Shown in pieces: positions 13,862 to 23,041 of a stretch of DNA of 64,000 nt (position 1 is its first letter; each line of letters starts with the position of its first letter). The DNA is from Tomocerus qinae (lineage: Eukaryota > Arthropoda > Collembola > Entomobryomorpha > Tomoceridae). Location of the stretch: the NCBI GenBank assembly GCA_020055645.1, contig CM034547.1:5952001-6016000 (forward strand). Direction: 5' to 3'. Below the pieces are notes generated by a model. That model was not told the origin of the DNA. It made no database searches and was given only the letters and a program-made list of their open reading frames with translations. The position numbers and the translations under genes are program-made.

Positions 13862-16060
13862 ATGGAAGTGTGTCCAAATTGGAGACTTCCAAAATCAATT
13901 AAAGTGGTTTTACTTCTATTATGCTTTGCAAACACTATCATTCTGATTTCAGCGTCCGTTGCAGGCAAGTTTAAGTTATTATTATTAAAAATATCCCTGG
14001 AATTTATTTTTAACAACTGTATAGGCTACTACATAAAAGTTAAAAAATCCATTTTTAAGATATTGCATTGCAATAATGATAATAACAAAATAAAGGTAAA
14101 AGTAATAGTGCATGAAGATACAAAAGCTCTGAAAATGATTCTTAAAAATGAAATAAAAATTGTTGATAATTTCTATTCTGTAGAAAACAATGGTGTGGAG
14201 GACGGGCAAAATGTTGCAACTGAACTGGAAGAAGAAATGAACAGTGACAACAAAAAGCGGAGCGTTTCCTTGTTGGGTATATTGCGAATCCCAAGTGCAG
14301 AAAATATAGCACAACAAATAACCAACACAGGAATAGATAAAGGGTTTGATACTCAACCTCAACCGAGTCCTTATTACGGATTACCAAAAGTATTTTATAA
14401 CGATCTGACGAACTCCGAAATATTTCCTGAAGAAAGAGAACACAACCGCCACCATAGAAAGGGACATGGACGGCAAAAGAAGCATGGTCATCATCGTCAC
14501 GAACAACCGCCGAAACTTCAGATCCAATCAGAAACTCATATCACTGTGGACATCCGAAATAACTCTGTCCCTCCAGGAGAAAGTAAAAATAAGGTAAACT
14601 ACATTCCTCAAAAACTTCGACTTGGTTCACCGTCTTCTACAGCACCGATTTCAATACCAAAAAATAGTTTCATCGCCAACAGAAGAAAGCTAAATAGTTC
14701 AATAATACCTTCTGGTCCTTTAAGATCTGATAAGCCGAAAACCGTAAACAAATCTCCTGAATTAGAAGAAAAACAGCTGATGGAACAATTCAAAGCATAT
14801 TACAAGATGAAGGAACAGAAGGAATTATTACGTAATCGAACTAGGCCATCTCCAATCAAACTGAGCGATGGAAATATTTTCAAGTCACTAGGAACATATG
14901 CTGGACTTTTGAATTTAGGAACTCCACAAAATATTAGCCCAAAAAACTCGATCATTGGAGTAAATAAGTACAAAGTTAGCCCAAAAGATAGCAATCCATT
15001 TGTTGTTAAAATGACAAGTGTGGCAATAGACGATGGAAGAAAAAATCTTACAGCATTTGGGAAAATTTCATTACCTACAGAACGAACAAATGATTTCTTG
15101 CCGTCAAAAGAATTGTCTATCAAACCTGTATCGAAATCTGACTTGAAGTTGATTTCTGATTCCATGAAAAAAGAATCATTTCCACAAAAAGTATTTACCG
15201 ATGAAAAAGGAGAAAATGTATTCAACAGTAAAATGAGTCCTGGGGAACTTTTGGTGCCCCAAAAGAAATACATTACAATGGAAATTAAAACTAAAACTGT
15301 GCGTTTGCCTACCACCGACAGAAAAAGTCAACCCGGGCCAATTCCACGTCGTAATAATAAAGATATTCGACTTAGACCTATTATTAATTCAACACCAGCG
15401 CCCACCCCTCCCTCTCGCCCTATTACCATTATAAAATCGACTAACTTATTTATTTCGATGGGAAATCAAAGTAGACCAACTAATAAAACTAACGGCTCAA
15501 AACAAACTCCTATGAAAAAATCAAAAAGTGCATCTCCCGTTGTTAGTGATGCGGAACAAAAGTATAAAACCGCAGTGCAGTCTCTCCGTCCTCATTGTTC
15601 AGGGGGATCCGAAATTTTGAGCGGTCTAATGGACGCTTACACTAGACTCAGCGATGCCAAGGGATGGGTGGAGACCATGAAAGCTTTTCAAACAATGACA
15701 TCAGATGCAGCAAAAGCTCTTGGCCTTTGCTTTCAAAAAATGTGGGATGATACCAAAAATTTGTTCGGAAGAAAAAAACGTTCATCTCAGATAGACGTGG
15801 AAAAAGCTGCTAAAGATTTTACAGATAATTTTAAGACTGATGTTGGACAGCCAGTAGCCCGGTTTTTCGGGGAATTGTCTGACAAAATTTCTACGGCTCT
15901 TGGAAAACGATCAACTCCGGAAATGGCAACTCTAGTATTAGGGAACGAAGCAGAAAATGATTTTATTTATTCTAGCCTCACCAGAGGAGCGCGTAGCCAA
16001 GAATTAATTTCTGCTCTTGGCATTTCACCTCAAAATAATATCAAACAGCCCATCAATTGA
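13862..16060 (+). CDS. Orphan secreted protein with convertase/amidation-like sites
   Basis: Family not recognised. The preferred model has exon 1 at 13862-13964 and exon 2 at 14184-16060, giving 659 aa. Residues 1-33 form a signal peptide (hydrophobic run VVLLLLCFANTIILISA). The intervening 219 bases contain no in-frame stop, so one uninterrupted 732-aa frame exists. That stretch is Lys/Ile/Asn/Phe-rich like intron sequence and is bounded by GCAAGT and TTCTATTCTGTAG, a GC-AG intron. The mature part begins acidic, then KKR at 58-60, a His-rich basic patch (HHRKGHGRQKKHGHHRH), a long Ser/Pro/Lys-rich middle, and a C-terminal helical region with two cysteines. GRKKR (563-567) and GKR (608-610) resemble dibasic cleavage sites with an amidation glycine. 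An AATAAA lies at 16191. It could be a secreted precursor, but no known peptide is recognisable. Confidence 0.7.
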   Translation: MEVCPNWRLPKSIKVVLLLLCFANTIILISASVAGKFKLLLLKISLEFIFNNCIGYYIKVKKSIFKILHCNNDNNKIKVKVIVHEDTKALKMILKNEIKIVDNFYSVENNGVEDGQNVATELEEEMNSDNKKRSVSLLGILRIPSAENIAQQITNTGIDKGFDTQPQPSPYYGLPKVFYNDLTNSEIFPEEREHNRHHRKGHGRQKKHGHHRHEQPPKLQIQSETHITVDIRNNSVPPGESKNKVNYIPQKLRLGSPSSTAPISIPKNSFIANRRKLNSSIIPSGPLRSDKPKTVNKSPELEEKQLMEQFKAYYKMKEQKELLRNRTRPSPIKLSDGNIFKSLGTYAGLLNLGTPQNISPKNSIIGVNKYKVSPKDSNPFVVKMTSVAIDDGRKNLTAFGKISLPTERTNDFLPSKELSIKPVSKSDLKLISDSMKKESFPQKVFTDEKGENVFNSKMSPGELLVPQKKYITMEIKTKTVRLPTTDRKSQPGPIPRRNNKDIRLRPIINSTPAPTPPSRPITIIKSTNLFISMGNQSRPTNKTNGSKQTPMKKSKSASPVVSDAEQKYKTAVQSLRPHCSGGSEILSGLMDAYTRLSDAKGWVETMKAFQTMTSDAAKALGLCFQKMWDDTKNLFGRKKRSSQIDVEKAAKDFTDNFKTDVGQPVARFFGELSDKISTALGKRSTPEMATLVLGNEAENDFIYSSLTRGARSQELISALGISPQNNIKQPIN
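13965..14183 (+). other. Probable GC-AG intron, 219 bases, stop-free
   Basis: The donor AG|GCAAGT matches the known GC-AG consensus. The acceptor is preceded by a pyrimidine tract (TTCTATTCTGTAG). The intron is phase 1, as is the first intron of the neighbouring secreted gene at 7355. Its length is a multiple of three and it has no in-frame stop, so retention would add 73 residues. Confidence 0.6.
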
Positions 16061-16522
16061 TTTTTCCACGCTGGTTCTAAAACTGAATCAACAAATTCTG
16101 ATTCCCAACAAAGAGTCATAACTTGGAGCAACAGGGAGTGTAAAAGAAAACGTTGTTATTTAAAATGAGTATATGTTATATACTAACGGTAATAAAAAAT
16201 TATAATTAAATATCTGTAAAATGGAAATAAAATCTTTAAATACACAATTTCTTGTTGTACGCTTTAAAAAATAATATTCAAGAATATTTACAACCCAATG
16301 ATCAGTAATTTATTTTTATTCAACTTGTACCATTAATAAATGCTTATATTTTGTCAATTTGCACAATGATTTCTTAGGTCCAACGAAGCTTTAATGTTTC
16401 CAATAAAAAGTAGTGGACGATCGACATTTTAAACTTGTTTATATATTTGTCTGTTCTATTTTGTTTCGAATTTTGCTACTTGTTCTGATTTGTGCATGAA
16501 ACTGGTTTGAAAGAATCAAAGT
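16061..16522. other. Convergent intergenic spacer
   Basis: Holds polyadenylation signals for the upstream plus-strand gene (AATAAA at 16191 and 16226). It also holds TTTATT near 16311, a signal on the minus strand for the lectin gene. No gene seen. Confidence 0.6.
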
Positions 16523-17536
16523 CTAATAGGTACAAATGTATTTATAAAAACACTGATTGGAAGATTGAGCATTCCAGCCATAGGAGGTCAGATGTCCAGA
16601 AATAGTTATTCCAGATGATGAGTTAGGATTTGAGACCGGATTTCGAAAATTAGAATAATTCACAACTTTTTTGTTAGAAGCCCAAACCCATTGATTGATG
16701 TAGGAGTCATATGATCCCGAGGTCCAGATGGTCTCACCTATTCAAAGTTCAAGCATTAAATTTAAAAATGATATTGCAACTGTAATTTTAGTTTTTGGTT
16801 TACCAATCTTTCGAATGATATATTTTTTATGTTTTTAATTTAATTTTTATTACTTCCATTTTCTTGGAAAAATTGTAAAATGGCTTTTGTTAGTTGAGCA
16901 GTATAATGCAATGCTAAGATTTTTATATATGTCAGTCAGAAATCGTCCGTAGACGCAAATAGACGCTGAGATCTAGGGTCCTGAAATGCCAATAATGCTG
17001 TCTCTCTAGAGTAAAAGTGTTGAACGTTACAGTTACGCCTGCTTACCGCTTAACTGATTAATCATTAAAAGATTTCGAATTTCTTCATCTTGCTTTGGAT
17101 TCAAAATGGAAAGTAGCTCTCCACCCATAGAAATGCATTCTCCGAGAGCATCAAATTGTGGAAGCTGAGTAAGTCAAATAAATATCTCCTTCACCCACAC
17201 TTAACGTTTTCGATAATTATCAATCAATTACATAATATCTTATTAAGTAGTTATTAATTCAAAAGGAGCATACTGCGTGTTGGGATATATAGTATGTAAT
17301 TCCTGCCCGGGTTTCGGTACCTCCATAGGAAGATCCAGTCCCCAAGTAAGTGTAACCTACAAGGTCAAAAATAAATAAAATCTCGTAAACCCGCGATTTT
17401 TTTTCTCATCTTCAGTATTTGATCGTAAGGAAATTAAAAGGAAACCTTTTATAGTCGGTGGAATTCTGGAGGCAGTAGGGAGTCCTTGAGTACAACAAAC
17501 AAATGCTGCAGTCAAAAGTAGAACTACTGAGCCCAT
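16523..17536 (-). CDS. Secreted C-type lectin-like protein
   Basis: A 168-aa extracellular protein with one C-type lectin-like domain, from exons 17536-17446, 17356-17274, 17164-17047 and 16737-16523, which join in frame (phases 1, 0, 1). Residues 1-18 form a signal peptide (VVLLLTAAFVCC). The domain runs from about residue 30: YTYLGTG opening, then FDALGECISMGGELLSI with the first conserved cysteine and the G-G-E-L core. EIRNLL, IWTSGSYD and QWVWASNKK (positions of the WIGL and W-x-W strands) follow, and it ends NQCFYKYICTY with the last two cysteines. EPN/QPD and WND calcium-binding motifs are absent (NPNSS and WNAQ occur there), so calcium-dependent sugar binding by the usual site is unlikely. 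Such proteins often act in immunity or as toxin-like or structural secreted factors; nothing here selects a role. The exon 1 donor is weak (GTTTCC). Confidence 0.85.
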
Positions 17537-17705
17537 GTTCGTAATAAGTTGAATGATGGGTAATGAGAATTGTATTTTGGAACGAGGAAAGGGGGCAAAG
17601 ATTTTTCAATTGAGAAACTTCCTGTGAATGACGGTTACACTTGCAAAATTGCAACTACACTACTGCATTTGCAAAGCCGGATAGGATTCCATTTCAATTA
17701 AATAC

Positions 17706-17718
17706 GAGTTTATATGCA
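17706..17718 (-). promoter_or_regulatory. Possible TATA box for the C-type lectin gene
   Basis: On the minus strand GCATATAAACTC lies about 170 bases upstream of the lectin ATG. Transcription would begin about 30 bases closer to the gene. Only position and sequence support this. Confidence 0.35.
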
Positions 17719-18237
17719 AACCTCATGAAGCAAACAGTGGGCAGGTCAGGTTAAAGGATTTAGCAGAAATCATAAATATATAAATCCCATACGCTGAAAT
17801 TCGTTGCCGTTGAAAGCGGTGCTTTTTTGAGTGCCGGCATTTTGATAATTGGAAATAATATATCCATAATAACAATATGTTAATTAGCCGAAGGAAAACG
17901 CAGGAACAATGTAGCGATTTCATTTTCCATTCCCCGAACGGTAAATTGCATTAGGGCTAGGAATCCAGTTGAACATAACAGTTTACAGACAGACAGCCAG
18001 GGAAGGAAAAACTTTAAATAGCTGCCGCTATACTATTTGTCAAAATATATTATTATATAATTCAATTAACACAAAGTAAGTTTCGTCGAAAAATTTTATA
18101 AATGCTTGCTTGAATATCACAGACAAATAAAATTATGTATTGTAATAGGCAATAAATTAATTACTTGTACAATCTGTCCTTGCAATGATAGTGATACGCA
18201 ATAAAGCCAATAACATAAAAGCTTCATGGATGATGGT

Positions 18238-18461
18238 CAGGGAACAAAAAAGGTACTCCTTTATTACAATAAAAGGTAAAAAGTATTACTTTTTCTAAAA
18301 AAAACTGTCATTTTTACCTTATTTACATGTAAAGTGGAAGAAAATAATATGGGGCGCGCTGCTACATCAAAAAAGTTAAAAAGGCAAAAAAGGACTGCTT
18401 TTAAAAAATCTTACTCCTACCGTTTTTATAAAAAGGCAAAAAACTTCTTTTTTGTTCCCTG
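18238..18461 (+). mobile_element. hAT-type MITE (copy A) with 8-bp target duplication
   Basis: A 224-bp non-coding element with 15-bp terminal inverted repeats CAGGGAACAAAAAAG, flanked by a perfect 8-bp duplication ATGATGGT (18230-18237 and 18462-18469). An 8-bp duplication with ends starting CAGGG is typical of the hAT superfamily. A second copy in opposite orientation lies at 21528-21748. Confidence 0.9.
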
Positions 18462-19156
18462 ATGATGGTAGATATCACTGTAGTTGTAATATCAGTAATA
18501 AATACGCATATTATTAGACATTTGTAAGGACATAATATAGTTGGCTCCACACGTCTAGTTGCCTACTCTGAATATGAATAATATGGTTATTTATTTATTA
18601 TACCTACATTAAGTGTAGTAATTTTCCTGGATTGTGGATATCAGAAAATCGTGAGAATTGGGATGACGGATAACATATTTTGGTTATTTAATTCCTTCAT
18701 AGTAAATATATTTTACAATCCATTTATAGGTAATTTTGCTGCATTTTGTATCATCTGAGATCATTTCTGCAAATAGAATACTATGCAATACTGCATTTAA
18801 CGCTAATAGGAAAATTTACGGTAACAAGCAAAGCCAAAACAATACGATTCGTCATGTTTTGAAAAATTTATTTTTTAAATTATTGTAAATCATTTTAATA
18901 TGAAATGATGCGTGTCCAATTAACCAAATCTCGATGCAACAATGGTGATAAATTATTTATTATCAAATACATTCTCTTGTGGTCCTCTAATTGGTGGTTA
19001 GTGCAATAAGTGGATGACCATATGATAATCATTAATTGTGCCGATGAACAATTAAAATACTGACTCTCATTTATGAAATATCAATTTGTTTAGATCAATG
19101 GTACAGAAATGTCATACAGTTAAAATGATTGACAATATTGCAAGGAATGAAGTCCA

Positions 19157-20101
19157 TTACTGTAAATAATGATTTACTATTGCACTCCGAACGCTCCTAC
19201 GGTTCTTGAAAGAAGGTTTTGGTCCATGTGTAGGGGCATCACCACCCTGATTAAATGTTACGCCTGGGGGAGGTTTTAGTATTTTCTGGTCCTGGGGAGT
19301 AGGTTTTGGTATATTACCATGTGCAGGGGCAGCACCACCACCAAATGTTACGCCTGGGGGAGGTTTAAGTATTCTCTGGTCCTGGGGAGTAGGTTTTGGT
19401 ATATTACCATGTGCAGGGGCAGCACCACCACCAAATGTTACACCTGGGGGAGGTTTAAGTATTCTCTGGTCCTGGGGAGTAGGTTTTGGTATATTACCAT
19501 GTGCAGGGGCAGCACCACCACCAAATGTTACACCTGGGGGAGGTTTAAGTATTCTCTGAGTTAGGCCTCCTTCTGGTGCACCAGGAAAGGTCCCTGGGGG
19601 AGGTTTCCAGAAACCTTGCTTCCTAGCTTCGGGTTCAAGGGGAACCACGACGTGTCGTTCGTCGTCAGAGAATCCATCACCAGGGGCGAAGAACCCGGGA
19701 AGAACCCCCCAATTATACATTTTCCCAGCTGAGCGAGAGGCCATGGGTGGAGGGTGAGGCCACTGTCCTCCTCCGGGGCCGATCACATCGTCGAAGTACT
19801 CCTCACTGACGACTCTGCTCTCCATCATTCCGATCATGTCGTCGTAGTACTCGTCACTTACAATCGCGTCCGAGTAATACTCGTCACTTATAATTGGTGT
19901 CCGTTTATTTCTATTGTGGCTCCTCCCGGCAGCTCTTCTATTCCGCGATAATCGTTTTTCCAACAAACCTACATTTTCATTGTGTCCTTCAGCTTGTACA
20001 TCCTCTTCTCCATTAAAAATATAGCGAACAGCACTGTTCTCTGAAAATATCGCCAGCAGCAATCCTATTAGGAAAATTCCTCGGGGAATTAGGAGATCCA
20101 T
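19157..20101 (-). CDS. Secreted repeat protein (KPPPGVTFGGG repeats)
   Basis: Family not recognised. Single-exon 314-aa protein with a signal peptide (residues 1-24, IFLIGLLLAIFSENSA). A basic segment with several possible convertase sites follows (EKR, RNRR, RNKR). Next comes an acidic Tyr-rich triplet (SDEYYSDAIV, SDEYYDDMIG, SEEYFDDVIG) whose tyrosines sit in an acidic context like sulfation sites. After a Pro/Gly-rich linker come three near-identical 30-aa units (ILKPPPGVTFGGGAAPAHGN, then IPKPTPQDQ) and a fourth diverged copy, ending RRSVRSAIVNHYLQ. The N-terminus and an HVVVP motif are shared with the gene at 21991-22311, so the two are tandem paralogues. A role as an extracellular structural or adhesive protein, or a precursor, is possible but unproven. 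Confidence 0.8.
   Translation of the reverse strand: MDLLIPRGIFLIGLLLAIFSENSAVRYIFNGEEDVQAEGHNENVGLLEKRLSRNRRAAGRSHNRNKRTPIISDEYYSDAIVSDEYYDDMIGMMESRVVSEEYFDDVIGPGGGQWPHPPPMASRSAGKMYNWGVLPGFFAPGDGFSDDERHVVVPLEPEARKQGFWKPPPGTFPGAPEGGLTQRILKPPPGVTFGGGAAPAHGNIPKPTPQDQRILKPPPGVTFGGGAAPAHGNIPKPTPQDQRILKPPPGVTFGGGAAPAHGNIPKPTPQDQKILKPPPGVTFNQGGDAPTHGPKPSFKNRRSVRSAIVNHYLQ
19225..19560. repeat. 90-bp in-frame tandem repeat
   Basis: Three copies (19291-19380, 19381-19470, 19471-19560, the last slightly incomplete) differ at very few bases. A diverged partial copy lies at 19225-19290. The unit length of 30 codons keeps frame inside the secreted protein gene. Such uniformity points to recent expansion or gene conversion. 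Confidence 0.95.
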
Positions 20102-20556
20102 CCTCGACTAAGTTCTCTTCGCTAATGATTACTCTTTTTGCCAGGACATCAACATTATATTGTGAATATCCTTTCAGATTTAAATGCTATTTCCACATAA
20201 CTAATTATTAAAATAATGATACACACTTTATACATTCATTGTATCTGTCAACTATTAAATCCTGATCTTTTCAAAACAATGGCTATATAAATCAAAATAT
20301 CATTGTCATCAATTATTGCTAAATTATTGCAATTTTTATTTATGCATTATCAAGGGAACACGTGCTAATTTTCTAAAGAACCTTGTTTTCATTCACGCTA
20401 TTTCGTCTTCACTGTATATTGGCACATTGTTGTGTATGAAAACAAAAATGACATACCTACCACCAACAAGTGACCTTCAACACTTACCCTGGTATACAAT
20501 GATAAATATTCCCTCAATGCGGACGAATAATGACGAGGACGAAAGCGAATTTTATT

Positions 20557-20691
20557 GAATTAGACTGAATTCAACCGAATTGGACTGAATTGGACCGAAT
20601 TGGACTGATTTGGACTGAATTGGACTGAATTGGACTGAATTGGACTGAATTGGACCGAATTGGACTGAATTGGACTGAATTAGACCGAATT
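20557..20691. repeat. 10-bp minisatellite, unit GAATTGGACT
   Basis: About 13 tandem units of GAATTGGACT or GAATTGGACC, with edge copies diverged (GAATTAGACT, GAATTCAACC). It is intergenic, 456 bases upstream of the secreted repeat gene. Confidence 0.95.
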
Positions 20692-21527
20692 CTAAAAATA
20701 TTGAATTGCATATATTGAACTGAATTTCTTTTCAGTAGAATAATATTGTTGTATACATAATTTTTAAAGCAGTTGCTATCAATTAATAGTACCTACGTTA
20801 AGTACAAGGTTATCACTTATAATATTCCTCCCTTACTAAAACCGTTATGCGTTGTCTGCAATCTGCATGATTGGGTATCAGAAAACTTTTCCTATCTATT
20901 TGTAAAGAATCTTTTTACGGATCTAATGAGCCTCATATGAAGTCAAATTCGATGAACATTAAGTTGGTCAAATATGATTTTGAAAATAAAAGGTGGAAAA
21001 TTTGCAGTAACTGTCCGCTTTTCAAATTTTCGAAATAATACCTCACTAATGGCGTAATAGCCTGTTTGGGAATTGGGAAAGCTCCAGAAAAAGTTCCAAA
21101 ATTATTATGAAAATCACACTAAGGTTTTTTTACCCTATTTTTGACAAATTGTTTAAAAAGGTGAAAAATTGACCAGATTGACCCAGTTTCAGATTCAAAG
21201 GTTCAAAAAAATTCTTTTGGTTTGATTTTGGATTTGGAAGTGATCACATAAGTCCAAGAATGAAAAATATCTAGGATCTGAATGAACGAACTTGAATTAT
21301 AGACATAAATAATTCAAAACAGTATACCTCGACTTCAACTTTATTTCAACCCTAAAGTAATGGACTACGTTTTGTAATGCTCGAATATTATTCGTAAAAA
21401 TGTCTTCTCCATTTTCTTCTGTAGCTGTAAGGAATTATTTTCGGATGTAAATATATTGTATGACTCAATCATAAAAACAATAGGAGCCCAAATGTGATTC
21501 ATTAACCTATTGTCGATGAACATTTAA

Positions 21528-21748
21528 CACGGAACAAAAAAGGACCTTTTTTACCTTTTTTTAAAAAAAAGGTGGGAGTAAGTTTTTAAAAAAGCAGTCC
21601 TTTTTGCCATTTTTCCTTTTCTGATGTATCAGTGTGCCCCATTAACTTCCATTGTACATGTAAGGTAAAAAGATAAAAAGGACTAGCTGCTCTTTTTTAA
21701 AAAAAGTACTACTTTTTTATGAAAAAAGAGTGCCTTTTTTATTCTCTG
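21528..21748 (-). mobile_element. hAT-type MITE (copy B), inverted and more diverged
   Basis: The reverse complement aligns along its length with the element at 18238-18461. Shared landmarks include the ACATGTA centre, ATGGGGC, ATACATCA and the GGACTGCTTTT stretch, and the ends degrade to CACGGAAC and ATTCTCTG. Flanks ATTTAACA and ATTAACAC may be a worn target duplication. Confidence 0.8.
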
Positions 21749-21990
21749 ATTAACACAAATAAAATAAATGCGCGAATAAGTACTTATCCTACAAAATATC
21801 AATTTATTTTAATCCATATACACGAAGACGGGTTATATTTACAAGAGCCATTTAAATTCTACAATGGGTGAAAATATATTATTGACAAATTTTGCTTGGA
21901 GTAGTCACAAATCCGGTTCTGATGTAAATATTGATATGCCATGGAAGTCCGACGGCTCCTTTTGGGAGGAGGGGTAGCACAGGTTGGAGC

Positions 21991-22311
21991 CTATTCGGGA
22001 GCTGGCTTCATGTCTCCCGGCACAATGATATACTTCCCGTCACTAGAAATAACTGGGTGAGTATTGTGACGTCCCCATCCATGGCGCTGTGGTACAACAA
22101 CATGTTTCGGATATTGTTCGGCCCTGGCTGGTGGGAGCTGAAAGACTGTTTCAACATGTCTTTTTATTCTTGTTCTTTCCAGTAAACTTCCTCCAGAATT
22201 TTCAGACTCATCCACATTTCTTTCATTGTTTTTCCGAATAGTGTTCGCTTCTGAAAATATTCCTAGTAATACTGCAATGAAAACAACTCTACGACCAAAG
22301 ATGAGATTCAT
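21991..22311 (-). CDS. Small secreted protein, paralogue of the 19157-20101 gene
   Basis: A single-exon 106-aa protein of no known family. A signal peptide (residues 1-23, VVFIAVLLGIFSEAN) is followed by an acidic stretch, then LLERTRIKRH with a possible convertase site, KHVVVPQRHG, and a short tail with KYIIVPGD. It shares with its neighbour the start pattern (M-x-L, R, F, LL-x-IFSE), the LLE+R segment and the HVVVP motif, but lacks the Tyr-rich and KPPPG repeats. It reads in the same direction 1.9 kb upstream. This looks like a tandem duplicate in which one copy gained repeats or the other lost them. Confidence 0.75.
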   Translation of the reverse strand: MNLIFGRRVVFIAVLLGIFSEANTIRKNNERNVDESENSGGSLLERTRIKRHVETVFQLPPARAEQYPKHVVVPQRHGWGRHNTHPVISSDGKYIIVPGDMKPAPE

Positions 22312-23041
22312 CGTGGGAAAATCCTCTGATAACTGTTCTTTGAAATGAAGACTGCAAATGCAACCAACTGAGCTGAATTCCTAACTTACAATATTTGTGC
22401 TATAATTACTTTGTCTAACTGCAAACATAATAATAAAAATAAGAAACGAAAGCCATGGACTATTTTGTAATATTCGAAAGTTGAAATACTATCACTTTCA
22501 TCTCATTAAGCTTTTAATGAGTGTCATATTTCAATGCAATGGCAGTTTCTATGTAGCTCCTACATTTGGCTCCACTTTGACCTTCAACAAAAGAGAAAAT
22601 GTTTGCACAACCATTCGTCATTGTATTGGAAATATATAATCTAAAAGAAGCGATGCGATTTGAATACTTTTTTGGCATTTGATTATTCAATGACAACGAA
22701 AAGGCTGACCCCGCGTGAATGAATAACAACTCACAAGTTTAATTACCTGTTCGGACACCTTTTTTCAAAAATTGAAGTACAAATTGGCCCCGATTTGCAC
22801 AAGATGCCTCGATAACAATGTCAAGGGTGATTGATGATACAAAATGCGTTACTAAAGTAACATATCTTAGCATCTAAACATTTACAAGTTTTCATGCCAT
22901 TGTCAATTTTCATGACAGCCGAATTAATTTGGCATATCACACCTTGGTGTAATCCTAGAAAAGTTTTGCAGCAACCTCGATAAACAAGTTTTTAATTTGT
23001 AAACCGTATTGAGGGATATTTGTGATTGGGACGGTGTATCA
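22312..23041. other. Divergent intergenic region
   Basis: Separates the small secreted-protein gene (minus) from the ABCG gene (plus), so both promoters should lie here. No clear core promoter or exon was seen. The minus-strand frame at 22514-22729 lacks recognisable features. Confidence 0.45.

Larger units (their letters stand above)
17537..19156. other. Intergenic with one MITE
   Basis: Contains the hAT-type MITE at 18238-18461. The minus-strand frame at 17723-17923 shows no homology that I recognise. An AATAAA on the minus strand near 18956-18961 could serve the gene ending at 19157. No further gene is seen. Confidence 0.55.
20102..21990. other. Intergenic with minisatellite and MITE
   Basis: Holds the 10-bp minisatellite (20557-20691) and MITE copy B (21528-21748). 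The minus strand has an AATAAA (complement of 21803-21808) suited to the gene ending at 21991. A TATAAT-like sequence near 20149 (minus) lies about 50 bases upstream of the gene starting at 20101. No exon is supported; the open frame 20316-20558 looks like chance. Confidence 0.5.

Noticed and set aside
14800-15315. 171-aa minus-strand open frame
   Set aside because: Lies wholly inside the second exon of the plus-strand 659-aa gene; hydrophobic composition is that of the complement of Lys/Asn codons.
17723-17923. 66-aa minus-strand open frame with a hydrophobic start, upstream of the lectin gene
   Set aside because: Overlaps the likely lectin promoter (TATA near 17710), and no continuing exon was found.
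19319-19564. Plus-strand open frame with repeated CRGSTTTKCY units
   Set aside because: It is the reverse complement of the 90-bp repeat in the minus-strand secreted protein gene, and has no signal peptide or flanking exons.
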